Below, piece after piece: positions 17,728 to 27,170 of a stretch of DNA of 64,000 nucleotides; positions within the stretch are counted from its first letter, which is position 1, and each line of letters begins with the position of its first letter. The stretch lies in NCBI RefSeq assembly GCF_020523925.1, contig NZ_JAJAPW010000004.1:248001-312000 (forward strand), in the 5' to 3' direction. A model generated the notes under the pieces. That model was not told where the DNA came from and made no database searches. It saw only the letters and a list, made by a program, of their open reading frames with translations. The position numbers and the translations under genes are program-made. This DNA is from Neotamlana laminarinivorans. GTDB lineage: Bacteria; Bacteroidota; Bacteroidia; Flavobacteriales; Flavobacteriaceae.

Positions 17728-19832
17728 TGTTTAGTTATTAGTTTTAAGGCTTCTTTAGTTTTGCTTACAGGTAATTTACATGATTTGTTTACACAAACAT
17801 AAATTAAGGTTTTATCTGGTGTAAATCTGTTTTTTAATAGAGGCATACTATTTTCATATTTAGATACAGCTATTAATTTATTTGGTAAATAGTTTTTATT
17901 TAATTCGGTTAATTGTTTATGAGCTTCATTACCAACTAATGCAACTTCGTAATATGGATGTGTGTAATTTAGCATTAAATTTAACCAATTTGAATAGCCC
18001 GATGGATAGTCTTGCATTTCTAAAGTTACGTTGTTTAGCATGTTTGTTGCTGTATTATAAAAGTATTCATTATCAAAATAATGTGACAATCTAAACAAGT
18101 TATTTGCCATAATAGAATTGCTGGCTGCAATTACATTATCGCGGTATTCTACACTTCTAGATACTAAAGCTTCATCTTTACTGGATGTGAAGAAAAACAT
18201 ATTACTTGTTTTGTCAAAAAAGAAATCGAAGGTGTAATTCGTTAAATCGCGCGATGTTTTTAACCATTTTTCTTCTCCGGTAACTTCGTAAAGCGCAATA
18301 AATGCTTCAATAGTGGTGGCGTAATCTTCTAAAAAACCATTAATGGAGCTTTTTCCATTTTTGTAATTATGAAACAAGCTACCATCGTTTTGTAACTGAT
18401 TGTTTAAAATAAAGTTTGCGTTTTTTTCCGCGGAAGCGAGGTAAGTTTCCTCACCTAAAACCCGGTAAGCATCCACGTAGGCTTTAAGCATTAAGGCATT
18501 CCAAGAGGTTAGGGTTTTATCGTCTAACCTTGGTTTTGGACGTTTATTTCTAATTTCTAATAGTGTTTGCTTCCATTTTGTTTTATAAGATTGAAGAGCT
18601 TCTATTGAAATATTATGTTTTTCCGCGAAAGCGTTATCGTCTTCATTTTTTATTAGTACGTAATTGTTATGTTCCCAAAATCCGAAATCGTTTACATTAT
18701 AATAGTTGGAAAATAATAAGAAATCTTCTTTTAAAATATGTTCTAACTCTTGTTTTGTCCATACGTAAAAAGCGCCTTCTTCTAATTCGTTGTTTTTGTT
18801 TAAGCTATCGGCATCTAATGATGAATAAAATGCACCGTTTTTAGTTGTCATTTCATTGTTTACATAATTTAATGTTTCTGTAATTACGTTTTTGTAGAGT
18901 TTGTTTTTTGTAAGTTGGTAAGCATCGGCATATAAACTTACCAGTTGTGCATTGTCGTAAAGCATTTTTTCGAAATGCGGTACATGCCATTTAATATCGA
19001 CAGAATATCGAGAAAAACCACCGCCAATATGGTCGTACAATCCGCCATAAGCCATTTTGGTAAGTGTTAGGTTTACAAAATTTAAAATGTCTTGGTTGTT
19101 ATTTTGATATGCATAACGAAGTAAAAATTGATAGTTATTAGGCATCATAAATTTTGGAGCTCTGTTAGTGCCACCATAATGCTTATCGAAACTGTTAGAC
19201 CATTTTTTTACAGCATTATTTATAAATGTTTTATTAAAATCGGGTTTGTTGTTGTTGGTAGCAACAACATCCATGCTTTTTATGCCTTGTTCAAGTTTAT
19301 TGGCATATTCATGTAGTTTTTCTGGGTTACTTTTATATAATTCTGCAATTTGGTTTAAAGCGCTAATCCATTGTTCTTTTTTAAAATATGTACCGCCCCA
19401 AACAGGTCTTCCATCTGGTAAGGCTACAATATTTAAAGGCCAACCACCTTGGCCAGTCATAAGTTGTACGGCATTCATGTAAACTTGGTCTACATCTGGG
19501 CGTTCTTCTCTATCAATTTTAATATTGATGTAATTGGTGTTCATGGTTTGTGCTACTAACGAATCTTCAAAACTTTCATGTTCCATAACATGGCACCAAT
19601 GGCAAGCCGCATAACCAATACTAATTAAAACAAGTTTGTTTTCTGTTTTAGCTTGATTTAATGTTTTACTATTCCAAGGTTGCCAATTAACAGGGTTATG
19701 CGCATGTTGTAAAAGATATGGGCTTGTTTCGTTAATTAACGCATTTGTATATTTATGGGTCATGGGTTTTGACGATTTAGAAGTACAAGAAAATAAAACA
19801 ATAAAAACTACTAAAAGATAAAGATGTTTCAT
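17724..19832 (-). CDS. DUF255 thioredoxin-fold lipoprotein (YyaL/SSP411-like)
   Basis: A 702-residue protein of the conserved YyaL / spermatogenesis-associated protein 20 family: an N-terminal thioredoxin-like domain with [13 protein letters not shown] (CxxC, about residues 76-88) followed by an (alpha/alpha)6 barrel resembling N-acylglucosamine epimerases. Unlike most cytosolic members it starts with a lipobox, VLFSCTSKS (Cys near 16), so it is likely membrane-anchored. Two copies of the word CGCTTTCGCGGAAA (one with a single change) lie in the gene at 18425-18438 and 18620-18633. The last residues include [10 protein letters not shown]. Biochemical role not established for the family. Confidence 0.88.
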   Translation of the reverse strand: MKHLYLLVVFIVLFSCTSKSSKPMTHKYTNALINETSPYLLQHAHNPVNWQPWNSKTLNQAKTENKLVLISIGYAACHWCHVMEHESFEDSLVAQTMNTNYINIKIDREERPDVDQVYMNAVQLMTGQGGWPLNIVALPDGRPVWGGTYFKKEQWISALNQIAELYKSNPEKLHEYANKLEQGIKSMDVVATNNNKPDFNKTFINNAVKKWSNSFDKHYGGTNRAPKFMMPNNYQFLLRYAYQNNNQDILNFVNLTLTKMAYGGLYDHIGGGFSRYSVDIKWHVPHFEKMLYDNAQLVSLYADAYQLTKNKLYKNVITETLNYVNNEMTTKNGAFYSSLDADSLNKNNELEEGAFYVWTKQELEHILKEDFLLFSNYYNVNDFGFWEHNNYVLIKNEDDNAFAEKHNISIEALQSYKTKWKQTLLEIRNKRPKPRLDDKTLTSWNALMLKAYVDAYRVLGEETYLASAEKNANFILNNQLQNDGSLFHNYKNGKSSINGFLEDYATTIEAFIALYEVTGEEKWLKTSRDLTNYTFDFFFDKTSNMFFFTSSKDEALVSRSVEYRDNVIAASNSIMANNLFRLSHYFDNEYFYNTATNMLNNVTLEMQDYPSGYSNWLNLMLNYTHPYYEVALVGNEAHKQLTELNKNYLPNKLIAVSKYENSMPLLKNRFTPDKTLIYVCVNKSCKLPVSKTKEALKLITKQ
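18425..18438 (-). repeat. Recurrent word, one-base variant, in the DUF255 gene
   Basis: CGCTTCCGCGGAAA on the minus strand, in frame as Ala-Ser-Ala-Glu, one base different from the common form. Confidence 0.5.
18620..18633 (-). repeat. Recurrent word CGCTTTCGCGGAAA, in the DUF255 gene
   Basis: Exact copy on the minus strand, again read as Ala-Phe-Ala-Glu in the sequence NAFAEK. Confidence 0.55.
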
Positions 19833-19855
19833 GTTATAAAAATAAGTATTATAAA

Positions 19856-19888
19856 ATGAAAAAGCACTCTAAAAAGAGTGCTTTAAAT
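19856..19888 (-). terminator. Terminator after dodecin gene
   Basis: Ten-base stem AAAGCACTCT/AGAGTGCTTT (19861-19870, 19875-19884), loop AAAA. On the minus strand it is followed by TTTTT. Confidence 0.7.
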
Positions 19889-19914
19889 ATATATAAATAG
19901 GTAGTGTTTAGGAC

Positions 19915-20115
19915 TTATTCAATTTCGAAAGTAACTTTTAAATTTACTCTAAACTCGGTTACATCTCCATCTTTTACAATAGCGCTTTGGTCTTGTACAT
20001 AAACCGAACGAATATTTTTTAAGGTTTTTGATGCTTCTTTTACTGCTTTTTTAGTAGCATCTTCCCAACTTTTATTTGAGTTAGAAAGCACCTCGATTAC
20101 TTTTAATACTGCCAT
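19915..20115 (-). CDS. Dodecin family flavin-binding protein
   Basis: A 66-residue beta-alpha-beta-beta protein that in this family assembles as a dodecamer and stores or buffers flavins. The aromatic Trp of SNKSWEDATKKAVKEA and the Gln of YVQDQSA match the flavin-stacking and contact residues. Full-length for the family (about 65-75). Monocistronic with its own terminator. Confidence 0.92.
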   Translation of the reverse strand: MAVLKVIEVLSNSNKSWEDATKKAVKEASKTLKNIRSVYVQDQSAIVKDGDVTEFRVNLKVTFEIE

Positions 20116-20198
20116 AATATTTTGTTTTTAAATTAATTTTGTTTTCTATTAATTTAGAAACAATTGGCTTCAAAAAGTCACATTAAGTTCTAAAAAAC

Positions 20199-21101
20199 TT
20201 ATCCATTAATAGCTTCTACCATGGCTACTTTACCTGGAAGCATTTCTTTTAGCATATTTTCTATACCGTTTTTAAGTGTAAATGTTGACGATGGGCAACC
20301 ACTACAAGCTCCCTGGAGTAGCACACTTACGTTTTTGGTGTTTTCGTCGTAACCAATAAACTGAATATTACCACCATCACTCGCAACAGCTGGTTTTACA
20401 TATTCTTCTAAAATATTTACAATTTGTTTTGATGTGTCATCTAAAGCTTCAAAATGGTGATCTAGCTGTTCTGTAGATTTTTTAAGTGTCTCAGTAGCTT
20501 CTGGTAAAACAATGTCTTTACCCTTCTCAATAAAACTTCTTATAAATTCACGAATTTCAAGGGTGATTTCTTGCCATTCCGTAATATCAAATTTTGTAAT
20601 AGAAACATAGTTTTCATCAAAAAATACACTTTTTACAAAAGGAAAATGAAATAGCTCTGTAGCTAATGGCGATAATTTGGCTTCTTCAATAGAGGTAAAC
20701 TCAAACATTGCTGTTACTAACTTTTTGTTAGCTACAAATTTCATTACGCTAGGGTTTGGTGTACTTTCTGCATATACCGTTACAGGTACTTTTTTTGCAG
20801 TTGCAGTTTCTGTTATTACAGTACCACCGTCGTTTAAATAAGCTTCAATTTGCTGAGCTACTTCATCTTGAACATCTTTCCATTCTACAATATTATAGCG
20901 TTCTACGGCAATAAAGTTTCCAGATATATAAATTTTCTTTACAAAAGGTAAATAAAATAGCTGTTGAGCCAGAGGTGAAGGCTTTGCTTCATCAATATTA
21001 TTAAATTCAAAACTCTCATTTTTTGTAATGAATTTATTCAATTCAAATTTAACAATAGCATTGTTTGTTGTTTCTTGCACAGAAACCTTAAAAGTATTCA
21101 T
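20199..21101 (-). CDS. NifU-like iron-sulfur carrier with two Nfu N-terminal domains
   Basis: A 300-residue Fe-S cluster carrier. Domain order: a first Nfu_N-like unit (about residues 5-92), a second one (about 105-195) that retains the family motif ESTPNPSVMKF, a linker, then the NifU C-terminal domain with GACSGCPSS (CxxC cluster ligands near residue 263). The two N-terminal units align (SPLAQQLFYLPFVKKI with SPLATELFHFPFVKSV), showing an internal duplication; the first has lost the STPNP motif. This tandem layout is seen in other Bacteroidota. Probably matures cytoplasmic [4Fe-4S] enzymes such as MiaB. A -7-like TATTTTTG lies at 21118-21125 on its strand. Confidence 0.9.
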   Translation of the reverse strand: MNTFKVSVQETTNNAIVKFELNKFITKNESFEFNNIDEAKPSPLAQQLFYLPFVKKIYISGNFIAVERYNIVEWKDVQDEVAQQIEAYLNDGGTVITETATAKKVPVTVYAESTPNPSVMKFVANKKLVTAMFEFTSIEEAKLSPLATELFHFPFVKSVFFDENYVSITKFDITEWQEITLEIREFIRSFIEKGKDIVLPEATETLKKSTEQLDHHFEALDDTSKQIVNILEEYVKPAVASDGGNIQFIGYDENTKNVSVLLQGACSGCPSSTFTLKNGIENMLKEMLPGKVAMVEAING

Positions 21102-21276
21102 TTCAACTAATTTTTTACAAAAATACTAAAAGAAACACTTTCTTGCTTATATATTTATTTTTAGTTCTTATATTATGAGCTTAAATTAAAACGTATATTT
21201 ATCGTGTTTTTTGTAAGTAGTTTTGAATTAAAAAATGCGTTTTTAATGTTACTAACCCCAATTCGGTTATAATTTT

Positions 21277-22284
21277 ATGAATTTAAAAAATAGTATTACA
21301 ATTGTTTTCTTTTCACTTATATCTTATATAAGTGTATCTCAAGACGGATTACCAATTTATTCTGATTATTTAACCGATAATTATTACTTAATTCACCCAT
21401 CTATGGCTGGAGCGGCTAATTGTGCTAAGGTTAGATTAACAGGAAGACAGCAGTGGTTTGGGCATGAAAACGCACCTAAACTAATGACGTTAAGTGCCAA
21501 TGGAAGAATAGGAGAATCTGCTTCTGGAATTGGAGGAATAGTTTTTGCAGACGGTAATGGTTACCACTCTGTAAAAGGAGCTTACCTTACTTACGCTCAT
21601 CATTTAATGTTTTCTAGAAGTGAAACAGATTTAAATATGCTTTCTTTTGGATTAAGCGCTGGTTTTATTCAATATCAATTAGATGAAACTGGATTCCTTT
21701 TTGACGGTCCAGATCCTATAGTTAGTGGAGGTGTAGAGAATGCAACTAATTTTAATGTAGATATTGGAGCTTCTTATCATTATTTAGATTTTTATATTCA
21801 TGGTACAATAAAAAATGTGTTAGAAAATGAAGGGGTTAATAACAATACACAAATTACAAGTAATTTAAGACGTTATTTAGTAACCGCAGGTTATGTATTT
21901 AATAAATATGGAAGTTCTTGGAGTTTTGAGCCTTCTGTATTATTTAATTATAGAGATTTAACTGAAGAAACTACTATGGATTTTAATGCAAAAGCATACA
22001 AAGCTATGGATTTTGGTACCATTTGGGGAGGCTTATCATTTAGAAAAAGCTTTGATGGTGCAGAATATGTAAATGATTCTGATAGTAGTATAGGAAGCCA
22101 AACCCTTAACCAAATTTCTCCAATTTTAGGAATTAACTATAATAATTTAATGTTTGCTTATACATATGCACATCAGTTAGATGATGTTGTTTTTACCAAT
22201 GGTGGTTTTCATCAAATAACAATTGGTATTAATTTTAGTTGTCGTAGAGAGCGTTACGATTGTAATTGTCCTGCAGTAAACTAA
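21277..22284 (+). CDS. PorP/SprF family type IX secretion outer membrane protein
   Basis: A 335-residue outer membrane beta-barrel with a signal peptide (MNLKNSITIVFFSLISYISVSQ). Family hallmarks: GLPIYSDYLTDNYYLIHPSMAGA, KVRLTGRQQWFG and repeated aromatic-ended strands. PorP/SprF proteins act with the type IX system to place large surface proteins, SprF being specific for the gliding adhesin SprB. No large adhesin gene lies beside it. The C-terminus is unusual in having four Cys in the last 15 residues (CRRERYDCNCPAVN). A TATAATTTTATG lies right at the start codon, leaving almost no leader if it is the promoter. Ends in a shared terminator. Confidence 0.88.
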   Translation: MNLKNSITIVFFSLISYISVSQDGLPIYSDYLTDNYYLIHPSMAGAANCAKVRLTGRQQWFGHENAPKLMTLSANGRIGESASGIGGIVFADGNGYHSVKGAYLTYAHHLMFSRSETDLNMLSFGLSAGFIQYQLDETGFLFDGPDPIVSGGVENATNFNVDIGASYHYLDFYIHGTIKNVLENEGVNNNTQITSNLRRYLVTAGYVFNKYGSSWSFEPSVLFNYRDLTEETTMDFNAKAYKAMDFGTIWGGLSFRKSFDGAEYVNDSDSSIGSQTLNQISPILGINYNNLMFAYTYAHQLDDVVFTNGGFHQITIGINFSCRRERYDCNCPAVN

Positions 22285-22300
22285 ATGAAAAATATAACAA

Positions 22301-22326
22301 AAAAGAGGCTTAAAAGCCTCTTTTTA
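22301..22326. terminator. Bidirectional terminator
   Basis: Stem AAAAGAGGCT/AGCCTCTTTT (22301-22310, 22315-22324), loop TAAA, between the convergent PorP/SprF and VWA genes. Confidence 0.8.
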
Positions 22327-22331
22327 TTTAG

Positions 22332-23489
22332 TTACCATTGGTAAGATTTTATTTTTGCCTGTTCTTTTATGGCTTTTATCATGGCACTTTCTAAACCATT
22401 TGTTTCTTGTTTTTGTAATTTACTAATGTATTCGGTACGTTTAGCGTTTAAAGCTTTTATTTCTTTTTGAATTTTTTCACGATTATTACGTTTAGTTTCA
22501 ATGTAAGTTATAATTTCTGATTCAGATTTTCCTTTTAATTCTTGAGGTAAAACTTCATCGTTTAAATTTTTAATGTCAACTTCATTTTCTTCAATAGCAT
22601 CAACTAAATCCCAGCTTTTATTTTTATAAAAGTGTGAGCTTTTGCTAATTGTTCGCTTAACAGCGTTAGCTTTGCTATAACTATTTGCATTATTATCTTG
22701 TTCTGTTTGTAATGCGAGTTTACTGTAGCCTTTGGTGCCGTAACTAACATATGTTTTATTTAGTTTTTCATTTAAAATTAAAATATCATCGTCATAAGGA
22801 GTGGCAATATGTACAGTTTTGCGATTATGATTTATAGCCATATAATCGCCATTGGTAAGTTGAGCACCATCTTTCCAGTAACTAGAAATACCTTGGTTAT
22901 AATCACCACAAAAAATGGTGTTTACAGTTATATCTTTATCTTTTGCATTTGTAGCAGCATGTTTATAATTAACACGACCTTGGGTAAAAGGTTCGTTTCC
23001 TGCAATAAAAATTAGTTTTAAATCGTCTGGATTACTACCCCAGTTTAATTGGTTAATTGATGTTTGTAAGGCTTGTCCACAATACTCATTACCGCCATTT
23101 GTAGTAAGAGAAAAAAGTTCTTTTGATATATCGTCTAAATCTTCACTAAAAGCAAGAACTTGTCTAATATAGCCTTCGTCGCCATTTAAATTATCATTGC
23201 CGTACTCGTACAATGCAATTTGCAAATTTGGCTTATCGTTTTTACACTTAGCATAAGATAGTTCGTTAACAATATCCCAAAGTTGAGCTTTGGCTTGGTT
23301 TATTAGTCCATCCATACTATTACTGGTATCAAGTAGTAAAGCTACTTTTATGTATGGTTTATTGTATTTAGTTATTGCCGTTTTGGTAGTATTGCCAAAT
23401 GCAATTTTAGGTTCTTTAGTTTTAGAGTTGCATGCTAAAGAAGCAAATAAAGTAAAACTTAATACTGTTGATTTAATTAATGTTGTCAT
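22332..23489 (-). CDS. VWA-domain lipoprotein
   Basis: A 385-residue exported protein with lipobox FASLACNSK (Cys near residue 20), then a von Willebrand factor A domain: VALLLDTSNSMDGL is the DxSxS metal-ion (MIDAS) motif, with TNGGNEYCG and LIFIAGNEPFTQG downstream. The C-terminal third is Lys/Glu-rich and probably a coiled coil (EKIQKEIKALNAKRTEYISK). The ATG at 23489 gives a proper lipoprotein signal; the longer start at 23549 would put 20 basic residues before it. Partner unknown. Confidence 0.82.
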   Translation of the reverse strand: MTTLIKSTVLSFTLFASLACNSKTKEPKIAFGNTTKTAITKYNKPYIKVALLLDTSNSMDGLINQAKAQLWDIVNELSYAKCKNDKPNLQIALYEYGNDNLNGDEGYIRQVLAFSEDLDDISKELFSLTTNGGNEYCGQALQTSINQLNWGSNPDDLKLIFIAGNEPFTQGRVNYKHAATNAKDKDITVNTIFCGDYNQGISSYWKDGAQLTNGDYMAINHNRKTVHIATPYDDDILILNEKLNKTYVSYGTKGYSKLALQTEQDNNANSYSKANAVKRTISKSSHFYKNKSWDLVDAIEENEVDIKNLNDEVLPQELKGKSESEIITYIETKRNNREKIQKEIKALNAKRTEYISKLQKQETNGLESAMIKAIKEQAKIKSYQW

Positions 23490-23683
23490 TTTTTTCGTTT
23501 TTCTGATTAATGATTTAAAACTAACTAGAAGAATTTTTTTTAAAAACAACCAATGAGTAACAGCTACTTTTTAATTCGTAAACCAAGCTTTTTAATTTGT
23601 AAAGTCTTTTTTTAACTTAAAAAAATAAGTGTTTTTAAAAACTTACCATTTTAATATACCAAGTAAAGTACGTATGTTTAGCT

Positions 23684-25861
23684 ATGCAATTGTTTAAAAA
23701 AACATTAAGGCTTTGGTTTTTGTTGTGTGGGTTAGTTACACTTGCACAAAATAATACAGAAAGTATAGCTCAACAACCCAAGTTTACGGTTAGGGGTTCT
23801 GTTGTAGAAATTGATACCTATAAGCCTATACAAAATGTAAATATTGAAGTAAATGGAGGTGCTTATACTACAACAGACACCTTTGGTGAATTTAGAATTG
23901 AGGCCAGAAAAGGAGATGAGTTAACTATTAAGCACAAAGATTTTGAAACTGTTTATTACACCATAAAAAGCAATGAACGTTTATTAGTAAAGGTACAACC
24001 TAACGCAGAGTACGAAGCTAGTATGTTGAAGCGTAAATCAAAATCTAGGTATAATATTGAAAGCTTTAATGCCTTAATAGATTCTGCTGAAACCTACTTA
24101 AAAAAAGATGCTAAAACAAGTTTAGAGTTTGCCGCTAATGCATTAGAAAAAGGTAACTCAATTAAACAAAACGCTGATGCTTATGAAGTTTTAGGCGATA
24201 TTTATATGTATTGGAAACAGTTTGATTTAGCGGTTTATAATTACCGTATAAGCTTACAAAGTATAAATTCTAATCTGGTAAAATTAAAACTAGCCAAAGC
24301 TTATAAGCAAAATAAAAATTATCAAGAAAGTTTATCAATTTACAATGGCATAAACAAAGCTAATTTATCAAACTGGCAACTTATAGAGTTAAATGAAGGT
24401 TTAGGAGACGTATACTATTCTACTAAAGTTTACCACAAAGCTATTAGTAGTTATCAAGTAGGTTTAAACATAGCACAAAAACATTTAATTACACCTAAAA
24501 TAACCGATTTAAACTCAAAAATAGCACAAACATACAATGCAAATGGAGAGCCCGAAACAGCCAAAGGGTTTTTTAATAAATCCATGCAATTGGCAAATAC
24601 AGAAAACCAAAAACGAGCAGTAGAAGAAAAAATAAAAGTTGCCGATTTTGAGAGCGAAAACAAAAATTTTTCAGATGAAATTGAGTTAAGAAAAGAAGCT
24701 TTAAACACTATAAACGACATTGAATACGATTCTGTTTTCGATAATTCAAGTGCGTTAACCCCTCAAAAACAAAATTATAAAATAGGAAATGCATACGCAG
24801 CACAAAAAGATTTTAATAATGCCATTCCATATTTTAAAAAGAGTATAACAGAAGCCGATAATAAAGCCGACTTAATTGTACAAAAAGATGCTACACGCCG
24901 TCTTTCAGAAATTTACAGAGATGCAGGCGAGTTTAATAAAGCTTTAACTACTTACCAAGAATATGTAGAACTTGTAGATAAGCTTTATGCCCAAAAGGAA
25001 CAAGAAATATCACAAGCAGCCCGTTTTAGTCGAGATATTGCCATTAAACAGAATAGAATTTTAAGTTTAGAGAATGACAGAGCTTTAAACGAAAGTCAAT
25101 ATCAATTATCAACAGAACAGGCAAAGCGTCAAAAACTCATTATTTACTCGCTAATAATAGGTGTTTTACTATTATTGGTTTTAGCTTTTTTAATGTATAA
25201 AAACATAAAACAGCAGCGGTTTGCTAACAATTTATTGGCATTAAAAAGTTTACGAAGCCAAATGAATCCGCATTTTATATTTAATGCACTAAATTCTGTA
25301 AACAGTTTTATTGCTTTAAACGACGAACGAACAGCAAACAAATATTTAACCGATTTTTCAAAGTTAATGCGTGCTGTTTTAGAGAATAGTGAAGAAGATT
25401 TTATTCCTTTAGAAAAGGAAATTGAACTATTAAAACTTTACACCCAACTTGAACATTTTAGGTTTCAAGATAAATTTAATTATCAAATAAAAATTGACCC
25501 GAGTATCAAGATTCAAGATTTTGTAATTCCTCCTATGTTATTACAGCCTTATATAGAAAATGCCGTGTGGCATGGGTTACGTTACAAAAAAGAAAAAGGA
25601 TTTTTACAAATAGAACTAAAGCAATCTAACCCCAGCCAAATACAAATAATTGTAGCAGATAATGGTATTGGAAGAGAAAAATCTAAAGCTTTAAAAACCG
25701 AAAATCAAAAAAAACAGAATTCTAAAGGTATGGGCAATATAAAAAAGCGCGTATCAATTTTAAACGAAATGTATAAAGATAAGGTAGATGTTGAGGTAAG
25801 CGATTTTCAAAACACCGAAGATGTGGGAACTAAAGTAGTAGTAACACTAAAAAAAGACTAA
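23684..25861 (+). CDS. LytS-type sensor histidine kinase with TPR sensor and CarboxypepD-like domain
   Basis: A 725-residue membrane kinase. Order: signal sequence (about 1-22), a carboxypeptidase-regulatory-like beta-sandwich (about 35-105, FTVRGSVVEIDTYKPIQNVNI), TPR-type helical repeats (about 140-440), one membrane helix (about 485-505), the His_kinase domain with MNPHFIFNALNSVNSFI (phospho-acceptor His) and an HATPase domain with VADNGIGREKS. Signals through the LytTR regulator encoded 3 bases downstream. The ligand is unknown; TPRs outside the membrane suggest a protein or peptide ligand. This kinase class lacks a periplasmic PAS or Cache sensor. Confidence 0.9.
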   Translation: MQLFKKTLRLWFLLCGLVTLAQNNTESIAQQPKFTVRGSVVEIDTYKPIQNVNIEVNGGAYTTTDTFGEFRIEARKGDELTIKHKDFETVYYTIKSNERLLVKVQPNAEYEASMLKRKSKSRYNIESFNALIDSAETYLKKDAKTSLEFAANALEKGNSIKQNADAYEVLGDIYMYWKQFDLAVYNYRISLQSINSNLVKLKLAKAYKQNKNYQESLSIYNGINKANLSNWQLIELNEGLGDVYYSTKVYHKAISSYQVGLNIAQKHLITPKITDLNSKIAQTYNANGEPETAKGFFNKSMQLANTENQKRAVEEKIKVADFESENKNFSDEIELRKEALNTINDIEYDSVFDNSSALTPQKQNYKIGNAYAAQKDFNNAIPYFKKSITEADNKADLIVQKDATRRLSEIYRDAGEFNKALTTYQEYVELVDKLYAQKEQEISQAARFSRDIAIKQNRILSLENDRALNESQYQLSTEQAKRQKLIIYSLIIGVLLLLVLAFLMYKNIKQQRFANNLLALKSLRSQMNPHFIFNALNSVNSFIALNDERTANKYLTDFSKLMRAVLENSEEDFIPLEKEIELLKLYTQLEHFRFQDKFNYQIKIDPSIKIQDFVIPPMLLQPYIENAVWHGLRYKKEKGFLQIELKQSNPSQIQIIVADNGIGREKSKALKTENQKKQNSKGMGNIKKRVSILNEMYKDKVDVEVSDFQNTEDVGTKVVVTLKKD

Positions 25862-25864
25862 ATA

Positions 25865-26596
25865 ATGCTAAAAGCTATAATAGTTGAAGATGAGCAAACA
25901 AGCAGAGACATTTTAAAAAACTACCTGCAAAAATATTGTCCTAATATTCAAGTTTTAGGCGAAGCGTCAAACATAGACGAAGCAATAGTTTTAATTCGTA
26001 AAACCGAATTAGATGTCGTTTTTCTAGATGTAGAAATGCCTTATGGTAATGCCTTTGATTTGCTAGATAAAGTAGGTGATATAAATTTTGAAACAATTTT
26101 TGTTACAGCCTACAACAATTACGCTATTGATGCTTTAAATGCGCACGCGAGTTACTACTTAATGAAGCCTATTTCAATAGATGAATTAATAAAGGCTGTA
26201 GATTATGTAACCAATATAAAACAAAAAGAAGAAGCTCTACAAAACCAAATTTTAGTGCCAAATACAAATACAGTAAGTGGTAAAATAACAATACCACAAT
26301 TAGACGGCTTCGAGATTATAGAAACCTCAGATATTTTATTTTGTAAAGCCGACGACAATTACACCGAAATTTATTTAAAAAATAACACAAAAAAAATAGT
26401 AAGTAAAACCTTAAAGTATTTTGACGATATGCTGAGCAATTCAACATTTTCCAGAGTACATAAATCCTATTTAATAAACGTAGCCGAAGTAAAAAAATAT
26501 GTAAAAGGAAAGGGTGGAAGCGTAATTTTAAGTAACGGTAAAGAAATTATGGTATCTGCATCAAAAAAAGCACAATTATTAGCTTATTTTAAATAA
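25865..26596 (+). CDS. LytTR family response regulator
   Basis: A 243-residue DNA-binding regulator: receiver domain (about residues 1-120) with phospho-acceptor Asp in VVFLDVEMPYGNAFDLL, switch Thr in FVTAYNN and Lys in LMKPIS; then a LytTR domain (about 140-243) with SDILFCKADDNYTEIY and FSRVHKSYLINV. Forms a two-component pair with the upstream kinase. The target genes cannot be told from the window. Confidence 0.93.
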   Translation: MLKAIIVEDEQTSRDILKNYLQKYCPNIQVLGEASNIDEAIVLIRKTELDVVFLDVEMPYGNAFDLLDKVGDINFETIFVTAYNNYAIDALNAHASYYLMKPISIDELIKAVDYVTNIKQKEEALQNQILVPNTNTVSGKITIPQLDGFEIIETSDILFCKADDNYTEIYLKNNTKKIVSKTLKYFDDMLSNSTFSRVHKSYLINVAEVKKYVKGKGGSVILSNGKEIMVSASKKAQLLAYFK

Positions 26597-26635
26597 ATCA
26601 ATACTTAAATTAGTACTTATAAATAAAAAACCAAC

Positions 26636-27154
26636 ATGCCAATTATAAAACCTGTAAACGGAAAACACCCAGAAATACCAAACGATTGCTACATAGCCGA
26701 AAATGCCACAATTGTAGGTCAAGTTACAGTAGGAAACCAATGCAGTTTTTGGTTTAATGCAGTAGTTCGAGGTGATGTTAACTATATAAAAATGGGCAAT
26801 AAAGTAAATGTGCAAGACGGAGCAGTAATTCACGCCACATATAAAACAGCTCCCACAACTATAGGTAATAACGTGTCAATAGGGCACAATGCCATTGTAC
26901 ACGGTTGTACAATTCACGATAATGTTTTAGTAGGCATGGGAAGCATTATTATGGACGATTGTATTATTGAAAGTAATTGCATTATTGCCGCCGGAGCGGT
27001 TGTAACACAAAATACTCATATAAAGTCAGGTAGTATTTACGCTGGCGTTCCAGCAAAAAAAATAAAAAATATAAGCCAAGAGTTAATATCTGGTCAGATC
27101 GATAGAATAGCCAATAATTATATAAAGTATTCAAGTTGGTTTAAAGAAGAATAA
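26636..27154 (+). CDS. Gamma-carbonic anhydrase family protein
   Basis: A 172-residue left-handed beta-helix protein built from hexapeptide repeats. The three zinc-ligand His positions of the family are visible in GAVIHATY and SIGHNAIVHGC. Probably trimeric and cytoplasmic; whether it hydrates CO2 or has another role (some members are inactive) is open. It lies 40 bases after the LytTR gene and may be in the same transcript. The structured repeat element follows its 3' end. Confidence 0.88.
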   Translation: MPIIKPVNGKHPEIPNDCYIAENATIVGQVTVGNQCSFWFNAVVRGDVNYIKMGNKVNVQDGAVIHATYKTAPTTIGNNVSIGHNAIVHGCTIHDNVLVGMGSIIMDDCIIESNCIIAAGAVVTQNTHIKSGSIYAGVPAKKIKNISQELISGQIDRIANNYIKYSSWFKEE

Positions 27155-27170
27155 TTTTAAATAAAGTTTA

